Assembly (NCBI RefSeq): GCF_000474215.1
Contig: NZ_BAUC01000010.1
Location: 121,382 to 185,381 of the forward strand
Reading direction: 5' to 3'
DNA length: 64,000 bases
Origin: Edwardsiella hoshinae NBRC 105699 = ATCC 33379
GTDB lineage: Bacteria; Pseudomonadota; Gammaproteobacteria; Enterobacterales; Enterobacteriaceae
Position numbers and translations under genes: made by a program. Position 1 is the stretch's first letter; every line of letters begins with the position of its first letter. Below are positions 55,960-64,000 of the stretch, in pieces. The notes under the pieces are model-generated. The model was not told the origin of the DNA. It did not search any database and saw only the letters and a program-made list of their open reading frames with translations.

Positions 55960-57222
55960 TCATTCACGTAGCGCCACTTCGCAGTGAGCGCGCTCGACCT
56001 CCTCGGCCAAGATCCGTACCCCCTGCTCGATCACCGCAGGCTCCGGCACGTAATTCATCCGCATACATTGCCGCGTATGCGGCCACTCCTGCGCCAGACC
56101 GGGGAAAAAATAATCGCCGGGGACCATCAACACGCCACGACGTTTTAGGCGACGATACAGCGTCTCGCTGTCGATCGGCAGATCGGGGAACCACAACCAA
56201 AGAAAAATCGCCCCTTCAGGCCGATGGATCAGGCAACGCGCCGGCGTCAAATAACGGCGAATGATCGCTAACGTCTGTTCCACACGCTGCTGATAGAAAG
56301 GGCGGATCACCTCACGGCTTAGACGCAATAGGTCGCCGCGTTCGATCATCCGTAACGCCAAGGCCGGCCCGACGCTTCCTGGTGAGAGACTGATAATTCC
56401 GTTCATGTTGCTCAACGCCTGAATGGTTGGTGCATCCGCGACTACAATACCGCAACGCACACCCGGTAGCCCTAGCTTCGACAGACTCATGCACAGAATG
56501 GTATTGGGATTCCACTGCGGTGTCGCCTCACTGAAGATAATCCCAGGGAAGGGTAAACCATAGGCGTTGTCGATCAACAGCGGGACACCATGCGCCCGTG
56601 CCAGGCTGTCCAGTCGTGTCAGCTCTTCATCTGTCAACACATTCCCTGTCGGATTCGTCGGTCGTGAAACACAGATCAACCCGATATCGTCGCCAATATG
56701 CAGCTGCTCAAAGTCGATATGATACTTAAACTGCCCCTGCGCTAGCAGGGTGATACGCGGCTTGATCGCCACGAACATCTCGTCATCCAAACCCGCATCG
56801 GCGTAACCGATATACTCGGGAGCCAATGGGAACAACACCCGACGGCGGGTGCCATCGTTACTCCGCCCGGCAAACAGGTTAAACAGATAGAAAAATGCGC
56901 TCTGACTGCCATTAGTCAGTGCAATATTTTGTGCGCTGATCGGCCAGTCATACTGCTCGGCGAGCAGGCTCGCCAGCGCCTCCAGCAGATCATTTTTACC
57001 TTGCGGGCCATCGTAATTGCACAGCGCCTCCCCCAGAACCCCCTCATGTAATAATTCTTGGCAGAGCGCGGTGAAATAAGCCTCCAGTTGATCGATACGC
57101 GCCGGATTACCGCCGCCCAGCATTATGGCCCCTGGTGTCCGCAGACCGTCATTGAGATCGTCCATCAGGCGAGTAATCGCCGAATAGCGGGTAAACTTGT
57201 CGCCAAAAGTAGAAAACGTCAT
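55960..57222 (-). CDS. avtA: Valine-pyruvate aminotransferase AvtA
   Basis: AvtA is a PLP-dependent class I aminotransferase that exchanges the amino group between valine and pyruvate, linking alanine and branched-chain amino acid synthesis. The 420 residues show NYDGPQGKNDLLEALA, SRPTNPTGNV, IDNAYGLPFPG and the PLP-lysine in MSLSKLGLPGVRCG. The start at 57222 matches E. coli (MTFSLFGDKF). It shares a short convergent gap with mtlR. Confidence 0.95.
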   Translation of the reverse strand: MTFSTFGDKFTRYSAITRLMDDLNDGLRTPGAIMLGGGNPARIDQLEAYFTALCQELLHEGVLGEALCNYDGPQGKNDLLEALASLLAEQYDWPISAQNIALTNGSQSAFFYLFNLFAGRSNDGTRRRVLFPLAPEYIGYADAGLDDEMFVAIKPRITLLAQGQFKYHIDFEQLHIGDDIGLICVSRPTNPTGNVLTDEELTRLDSLARAHGVPLLIDNAYGLPFPGIIFSEATPQWNPNTILCMSLSKLGLPGVRCGIVVADAPTIQALSNMNGIISLSPGSVGPALALRMIERGDLLRLSREVIRPFYQQRVEQTLAIIRRYLTPARCLIHRPEGAIFLWLWFPDLPIDSETLYRRLKRRGVLMVPGDYFFPGLAQEWPHTRQCMRMNYVPEPAVIEQGVRILAEEVERAHCEVALRE

Positions 57223-57343
57223 AGCAAACCACATAGAGGATTGGAGGAGAGTCAGGCCTTACCTTACCCTCAGCTACGCGGCGCGACAAGTCGGTATCAG
57301 ATGCTTGTTTTTTGATTATTCTAGTAAATTTAGAAATAGCAGC

Positions 57344-57372
57344 ATAAAAAAAGGCGCAGCTAACGCTACGCC
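57344..57372 (-). terminator. Intrinsic terminator of the ibpAB operon
   Basis: On the minus strand GGCGTAGC and GCTGCGCC pair (one G-U) around a 4-nt loop, followed by seven T, 45 bp after the ibpB stop. Confidence 0.88.
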
Positions 57373-57416
57373 AAATCGAGAGGGTTGCTACCCGGAGGCG
57401 GGTATGGCAGATCTTA

Positions 57417-57881
57417 TTATTGCTGATGGGTATTCTCGTCATCCCGGCACGTCAAAGCGGCAGGCTCCGACGGCGCACCGATGACGATACGCTGCGGTTG
57501 TAATGCCTCCGGCACATGACGCACCAGATCGATATTCAGTAGACCGTTTTCGAAGGCTGCACCCTCGACAGTCAAATGCTCAGCCAACGTAAAGCTCAAT
57601 TCGAATGCTTTACAGACTAAACCTTGATGCAGGTACTCTACCGGCTTTTCTGGCTGTGCCGGGTTGCCACGCACCGTCAAGCGTGGGCCTTCCACCTCAA
57701 TATCCAGCTCACTCTGACGAAATCCCGCCAGGGCCAGAGAGATGCGATAATGGTTATCATCACTCTTTTCAATGTTATAGGGAGGAAAACCCTGCGGCTC
57801 TAATGAGGTCTGCATGGCATTCGCCAGCTTGTCAAAGCCGATCCACTGACGCATTAACGGTGAAAGATCATAATTACGCAT
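57417..57881 (-). CDS. ibpB: Small heat-shock protein IbpB
   Basis: IbpB is an Hsp20-family holdase that, with IbpA, coats aggregated proteins and helps ClpB and DnaK disaggregate them. The 154 residues start [19 protein letters not shown], followed by the alpha-crystallin domain (about 35-125, with [16 protein letters not shown] and ENGLLNIDL). It is a little longer than E. coli IbpB at the C-terminus; the I-x-I motif (RIVIG) is present. It is cotranscribed with ibpA, 109 bp upstream, and has its own thermometer hairpin. Confidence 0.97.
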   Translation of the reverse strand: MRNYDLSPLMRQWIGFDKLANAMQTSLEPQGFPPYNIEKSDDNHYRISLALAGFRQSELDIEVEGPRLTVRGNPAQPEKPVEYLHQGLVCKAFELSFTLAEHLTVEGAAFENGLLNIDLVRHVPEALQPQRIVIGAPSEPAALTCRDDENTHQQ

Positions 57882-57890
57882 ATTTCGATA

Positions 57891-57908
57891 CTCCTTCTAA
57901 GAAGCGAG
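57891..57908 (-). promoter_or_regulatory. ROSE-like RNA thermometer hairpin of ibpB
   Basis: On the minus strand CTC-G-CTTC pairs with GAAGGAG, the ibpB SD sequence, as seven base pairs with a single bulged G and a TTA loop. The TCGCT element is the U(U/C)GCU signature of ROSE thermometers. The structure would open on heating. It sits 9 bases before the ibpB ATG. Confidence 0.75.
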
Positions 57909-57990
57909 ATGTTAATAATCCCAGGCGGAATAATCTCCACCTGTATTGCCCCCAAAGGCAGGCAAGAATAGATTTGTTAGTTGCTATTAC

Positions 57991-58404
57991 TTATTTAATC
58001 GCAATTTTTCGCGCCTGCTGAGATTCAGGGACAACGCGCTCAAGATCAATAAATAATAGACCATTCTCCAGCCGTGCGCCTTTTATCTGAATATGCTCGG
58101 CCAGTTGGAATTTACGTTCAAAATTACGCTCGGCAATACCTTGATACAGATAGCTACGCGGTTTCTCACTCGTAGGACGCGCCCCTTTTACTATTAACGT
58201 GTTGGCGTGGGCGGTAATCTCAAGATCCTGTTCGGCAAAGCCAGCAACGGCGATCGCGATACGATAACGGTTGTCATCCACTCGCTCAACGTTATACGGA
58301 GGATACCCTCCATTACTATTATTCTGTCCGGATTCGATCAGGTTAAATAAACGATCAAAACCAATGGCGGAACGGTACAACGGCGCCAAATCAAAATTAC
58401 GCAT
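57991..58404 (-). CDS. ibpA: Small heat-shock protein IbpA
   Basis: IbpA is the Hsp20-family partner of IbpB; in E. coli it also represses translation of its own mRNA. The 137 residues, same length as E. coli, start [20 protein letters not shown] and have the alpha-crystallin domain (about 35-122, [25 protein letters not shown]) and the C-terminal I-x-I motif (RKIAIK). The start at 58404 is preceded by TAGGAGG; a longer frame to 58479 covers the thermometer leader and is rejected. Confidence 0.97.
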   Translation of the reverse strand: MRNFDLAPLYRSAIGFDRLFNLIESGQNNSNGGYPPYNVERVDDNRYRIAIAVAGFAEQDLEITAHANTLIVKGARPTSEKPRSYLYQGIAERNFERKFQLAEHIQIKGARLENGLLFIDLERVVPESQQARKIAIK

Positions 58405-58411
58405 ACACATG

Positions 58412-58434
58412 CCTCCTAACTCATTCAGCGAGGG
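58412..58434 (-). promoter_or_regulatory. ROSE-type RNA thermometer hairpin of ibpA
   Basis: On the minus strand CCTC-G-CT pairs with AGGAGG, the ibpA SD sequence, leaving one bulged G inside the ROSE signature TCGCT (58427-58431). A further GGGTA/TACCC helix (58432-58436, 58473-58477) closes the upstream part of the leader. With the predicted start near 58501 the leader is about 95 nt, close to that of E. coli ibpA. Confidence 0.85.
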
Positions 58435-58508
58435 TAAAATAATCTTCCTAATGGACAGATTGATATAATGAATACCCAATCGGCATATTCATCATCGGTC
58501 TGATTATA

Positions 58509-58536
58509 AGATGGTGCCGCCATTTCCTTTTTCAAG
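58509..58536 (-). promoter_or_regulatory. Sigma-32 promoter of ibpAB
   Basis: The minus strand reads CTTGAAA (58530-58536), 13 bp, then CACCATCT (58509-58516), against the consensus CTTGAAA, 11-16 bp, CCCCATNT. Transcription would begin near 58501. Confidence 0.8.
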
Positions 58537-58683
58537 AGAAAAAGGAAAAAATTTATACCGCCGCACAAATTGATAAAAATTTCATCAAAAGCAAGCACGA
58601 CCTAGACATTCCGGTATATGCTAAACGGTACCCATCCCCCAGCTAGGCATGTTGGCGGATGAAAACCAGCCCAGGATGAGATC

Positions 58684-59022
58684 ATGACTATGCCCTTCGG
58701 CGTGCGCCAAATCACGCTCCTGTTGACCGGGAGCCTCCTGTTACTCAGCGGTGGATGCTCCAGCGTCATGACGCGTGTCGGCCCGAATCAGGGCTATTAT
58801 GCAGGGACCAAGAACGATATCCAGATGATCCAAAGTGAGGAGAGCGGTTGGGCCATGCGTCCATTACTGGCGCTAGATCTCCCTCTGTCGGCCGTCGCCG
58901 ACACCCTACTACTTCCTTATGACTACTATCGCGCCGACGATGATCCAACCCAAGATTCGCCGCGGGCACGCGTACTACGTGCCGAACAGGCCAGCGCCGC
59001 ACAAACAGCGCCGCTAGACTGA
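58684..59022 (+). CDS. yidQ: YidQ/YceK family lipoprotein (DUF1375)
   Basis: This 112-aa protein has a lipobox (LLLLSGGC, Cys25). A short conserved domain follows with YYAGTKNDIQMI, LLALDLPLSAVADTLLLPYDYY, typical of DUF1375. AGGATGAG precedes the ATG. It has the same place as yidQ in E. coli, divergent from ibpA. The function is unknown. Confidence 0.9.
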   Translation: MTMPFGVRQITLLLTGSLLLLSGGCSSVMTRVGPNQGYYAGTKNDIQMIQSEESGWAMRPLLALDLPLSAVADTLLLPYDYYRADDDPTQDSPRARVLRAEQASAAQTAPLD

Positions 59023-59028
59023 ACGTTA

Positions 59029-60327
59029 TCAGTCATCGTTCACCGACAGGCGAGCAATAAAAATTTGCGGCCATCCCTCAATCTCTCGCATGTAGGCGAC
59101 CCAGTGGCCGTCAGGTGATGGCACCACCGCCTCGGCGCAGGGTGGCTGAGCACTGCGCGCCGTTACCCGCGTCACCGCCCCACTCGCCACATCGCAACGC
59201 ACCACACTGTTATCCATCACCATCAAGATCGAGCGCCCATCCGGGTGCCAGTTGAAGGCAGACTGGATATCGTGCTCACCGCGCGTGATCTGGCGTGCCT
59301 CACCGCCATTGGGCGAGATCAGCCATAACTGCACCACCCCCTGTTCATCCCGCATCAGGAAAGCGATGGCATTGCCATCCGGCGCACTACGTACCCAATG
59401 ACGTGGTGTCGTCACCAGACCAGGGTGACGCCGCCCATGGGTAAAGGTCAAACGCCGCTGGCGGATACCGGCTGGCGGCGCGGGAAGCGAACAGGTGGTA
59501 CCCTGTAGCGGTTGGTCACCCGCATGCCGGTAAGCCGCCAGCTCTGCCGGCAGATCAACAATAAATAACTCCGCGACTCGGCGACCGTCCTGCGCCAACG
59601 TATCGCCGATAAACGCCAACGCCCAACGTTGACGCTGACCGTCATTCTTTAAGTATCCCAGCTCACCGACCCAACTCTCCTCGTAAGCGCGCGTGATATC
59701 ATCGCTAGCGGGGCGCGGAGTGGGCGTTGTCTCACTGACCAGTACACAGAAATGGCTACCGCCGTACTCGCGCGGGTGTTGTTTGTCCACCGGTACGGGC
59801 CCCATCGGTAACGCCACCCCAATGTTGCGTTGCTCACGCTCAGGGCAGTGCTCATGCATCACATGGTCGTTATAGGTGAAACTCAGACGTGAACCATCTG
59901 GACTGAAGACATGTACATGAGAGCCGCCGCGCAAAGCACCAGGCAGATACGGCGGCGTGATCACCAGTGCGTCCAAGGTCTCTGCTTGGCCGGGATGCTC
60001 GGCGCTGACGATAACGCCACGCCGATGATGAAAGTCATATTGCCACTGTGCATCGGGATGCTCCGGGCCATGAATGAAGACGTAGCGTTCCGGCGACGTC
60101 GGCGCTACCGTGACCACACCAACGCAAGCGCCGTCACTGGCGCGGTAGAGCACCTCGCACCGTCCATCCGGCACCCTGACCCGCTCGATAGTCGCGCCAC
60201 TAAATGAAGCCGCGTGCGGACGCACGTCGTAAGCGATCCAGCGGCTATCTGGGGTCCAGACCCCCGTATTAGTCAACTGATGTCCGCGGGCACCGTGGGT
60301 TAGTTGTAACTCTGATGGATGACGCAT
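59029..60327 (-). CDS. yidR: DUF3748 beta-propeller-like protein YidR
   Basis: The 432 residues belong to DUF3748 and look like a TolB/WD40-type beta propeller: repeated short blades such as TPDSRWIAYDVR, SPDGSRLSFTYND, APDGNAIAFLMRD, HPDGRSILMVMD and SPDGHWVAYMRE. No signal peptide is visible, so it is probably cytoplasmic. It matches E. coli YidR in place and size (415). It is convergent with yidQ, 6 bp apart. The function is unknown. Confidence 0.88.
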   Translation of the reverse strand: MRHPSELQLTHGARGHQLTNTGVWTPDSRWIAYDVRPHAASFSGATIERVRVPDGRCEVLYRASDGACVGVVTVAPTSPERYVFIHGPEHPDAQWQYDFHHRRGVIVSAEHPGQAETLDALVITPPYLPGALRGGSHVHVFSPDGSRLSFTYNDHVMHEHCPEREQRNIGVALPMGPVPVDKQHPREYGGSHFCVLVSETTPTPRPASDDITRAYEESWVGELGYLKNDGQRQRWALAFIGDTLAQDGRRVAELFIVDLPAELAAYRHAGDQPLQGTTCSLPAPPAGIRQRRLTFTHGRRHPGLVTTPRHWVRSAPDGNAIAFLMRDEQGVVQLWLISPNGGEARQITRGEHDIQSAFNWHPDGRSILMVMDNSVVRCDVASGAVTRVTARSAQPPCAEAVVPSPDGHWVAYMREIEGWPQIFIARLSVNDD

Positions 60328-60404
60328 AAGGAGCCTCTTGACGGCCTGTTTTCCTCCAGCATAAACCAGGTGCCGCGGCGAGACGACGGTTTTATCTCGC
60401 CGTA

Positions 60405-61223
60405 TTAGGCGATATTAAGCACCCAGTGCCGAATCGCCTGCGCTACCCCATCTTCACGGTTACTGGCCGTCACATACTGCGCTGCCGCCAGAATAGCGGG
60501 TTCAGCATTCCCCATCGCGACTCCCAGACCGGCATACTCGATCATCGCCAAGTCGTTGCCGTGATCACCGATGCACATCACTGCCTGGCGCTCAATACCC
60601 AAATGCTGCGCCAGACGAGCGATCCCTTTCCCCTTATCCACATCGCGATGCAGAATTTCCAAAAAGAAGGGACTGCTACGTAACAAGGTATAGCGCTGGA
60701 AGACCTGAGGAGGAATGCGGGCGATTGCCGCCTCCAACACGTCAGGATGATCGATCATCATCATTTTAGGGAAACGCAGCGTCGGATCCATCGACTCAGC
60801 CGGGCAAAAATGCAGCGGGATGCCAGTAATAAAGGCCTCATGCACCGTATACTTGCTAATATCACGATTAGCTGTAAACAGGCGTCCAGCGTCCAGGGCG
60901 TGAAAATGACTGCCCACCTCGCGTGCCAACGCCTCAAGGTAACGGTAGTCGTCGTAATCCAGCGAGGTCTCAAAAAGTGTCGCGCCACTATCAGCATGGA
61001 CGACCAGGCCGCCATTGTTGCACAGGCAATACTCTCCGGTGCTATCCAGCCCCAGTTCTTGCAAATAACGCTGTACCCCGACCAGCGGGCGCCCGGTGGC
61101 TAATACCACACGCACGCCTTGACGCCGTGCGGCAGCAATCGCCGCCTTGACCGCAGGGGTAATTTCCCGCGCGTCGTTCAACAAGGTGCCATCGAGATCG
61201 ATGGCGATCAGTTTTATTGGCAT
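60405..61223 (-). CDS. yidA: HAD-family sugar phosphatase YidA
   Basis: YidA is a cytoplasmic HAD-superfamily (Cof type) phosphatase active on several sugar phosphates. The 272 residues have motif I IAIDLDGTLL (Asp9 and Asp11), motif II VLATGRP, the C2B cap domain (about 85-195), the motif III Lys and motif IV CIGDHGNDLAMIEYAGLGVAMGNA (in parts). The start at 61223 follows AAGGGAG. It lies directly after gyrB on the same strand, as in E. coli. Confidence 0.95.
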   Translation of the reverse strand: MPIKLIAIDLDGTLLNDAREITPAVKAAIAAARRQGVRVVLATGRPLVGVQRYLQELGLDSTGEYCLCNNGGLVVHADSGATLFETSLDYDDYRYLEALAREVGSHFHALDAGRLFTANRDISKYTVHEAFITGIPLHFCPAESMDPTLRFPKMMMIDHPDVLEAAIARIPPQVFQRYTLLRSSPFFLEILHRDVDKGKGIARLAQHLGIERQAVMCIGDHGNDLAMIEYAGLGVAMGNAEPAILAAAQYVTASNREDGVAQAIRHWVLNIA

Positions 61224-61260
61224 GATTAACTCCCTTATTCGATGCACGCTGGCGACTGCA

Positions 61261-61288
61261 CAACAAAAGGGGACGTTCCCGTCCCCTT
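61261..61288 (-). terminator. Intrinsic terminator of gyrB
   Basis: On the minus strand AAGGGGACG and CGTCCCCTT form a 9-bp stem with a 4-nt loop, followed by TTTTGTTG, 25 bp after the gyrB stop. Confidence 0.85.
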
Positions 61289-61312
61289 GCCTACCGATTC
61301 AACGCTGAGCGA

Positions 61313-63751
<2,439 letters not shown>

Positions 63752-63770
63752 CTATCGTAATAAATCGAAT

Positions 63771-64000
63771 CTAAACGGCTATTTTACCCTGTTCTACGCG
63801 GAACATCTTGCCCTTTTCATCAACCATGTCGCCGACCTGATCGGCATTGACCGCACTGACAAACACCTGTGCGCCGGTACTTTTCAACCGTTCGGCCAAC
63901 AAACGGCGCCGACCGGCATCCAGCTCCGAGGCGAAATCATCGATCAGATACAGGCACTGGCGGCCGCTGTGACGTGTTAGGTATTCCCCCTGAGCCAGGC
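63771..64000 (-). CDS. recF: DNA replication and repair protein RecF, C-terminal end
   Basis: Only the last 75 or so codons are inside the window. The minus strand reads ...[18 protein letters not shown], the Walker B and D-loop region of an SMC-like ATPase. [13 protein letters not shown] follows, ending in [13 protein letters not shown] and a TAG stop at 63771-63773. RecF loads RecA at single-strand gaps with RecO and RecR. Its place before gyrB on the same strand is the standard dnaA-dnaN-recF-gyrB order. Confidence 0.95.
   Translation of the reverse strand, partial: LAQGEYLTRHSGRQCLYLIDDFASELDAGRRRLLAERLKSTGAQVFVSAVNADQVGDMVDEKGKMFRVEQGKIAV

Overview
This 64 kb window is a chromosomal segment of an enterobacterium (order Enterobacterales). 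Almost every gene has a close Escherichia coli counterpart by sequence, and many E. coli gene clusters are kept: ftsN-hslVU-menA-rraA-zapB, glpFKX, pfkA-fieF-cpxP-cpxRA, trmL-cysE-gpsA-secB-grxC-yibN-gpmM-envC-yibQ, yicG-gmk-rpoZ-spoT-trmH-recG-gltS-xanP-yicH, glyQS-yiaF, mtlADR, and ibpAB-yidQ-yidR-yidA-gyrB-recF. The G+C-rich codon use and this order fit Edwardsiella, and the intact mtlADR operon would fit a mannitol-fermenting member of that genus. The genus is an inference from memory. No rRNA, tRNA, CRISPR array, prophage or insertion sequence was recognised.

Layout. 1-4842: end of ftsN (cut by the window edge), the heat-shock protease hslVU, menA, rraA, and zapB on the other strand. 5325-8923: glycerol uptake and phosphorylation (glpFK) and class II fructose bisphosphatase (glpX). 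9002-13157: emrD, a regulator with four conserved-looking cysteines beside fpr, yiiR and yiiQ. 13273-16374: tpiA, pfkA, fieF. 16708-17577: a Mig-14-like gene that looks acquired. 17976-20689: the Cpx envelope stress system. 20732-28871: trmL, cysE, gpsA, secB, grxC, yibN, gpmM, envC, yibQ. 29465-36053: yicG, gmk, rpoZ, spoT, trmH, recG. 36068-40829: gltS, xanP, yicH. 40880-47651: dcrB, a GH3 glycosidase, yhhQ, tusA, yiaD, a Gdt1/MneA-type manganese exporter, yiaC and tag. 47863-51704: glyQS and yiaF. 52123-55944: mannitol operon mtlADR. 55960 to the end: avtA, ibpB/ibpA, yidQ, yidR, yidA, gyrB and the end of recF.

The regulatory content is rich. A yybP-ykoY manganese riboswitch precedes the Gdt1-type exporter. 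ROSE-like RNA thermometers cover the ribosome binding sites of both ibpA and ibpB, and a sigma-32 promoter precedes ibpA. A second sigma-32-like promoter overlaps the ftsN stop codon ahead of hslVU. A perfect CpxR box lies between cpxP and cpxR. Four CRP-like sites precede mtlA. PurR boxes precede xanP and yhhQ. A Cra-like site lies upstream of pfkA and a Cra/PurR-like box upstream of glpX. The gpmM leader contains an apparently undescribed structured RNA closed by an 11-bp helix.

The least ordinary parts are the A+T-rich mig-14-like island between fieF and cpxP, the cysteine-containing regulator coupled to fpr, the GH3 enzyme inserted between dcrB and yhhQ, the gpmM leader, and the 590-bp non-coding stretch before yicG. 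No wholly new multi-gene system is evident.
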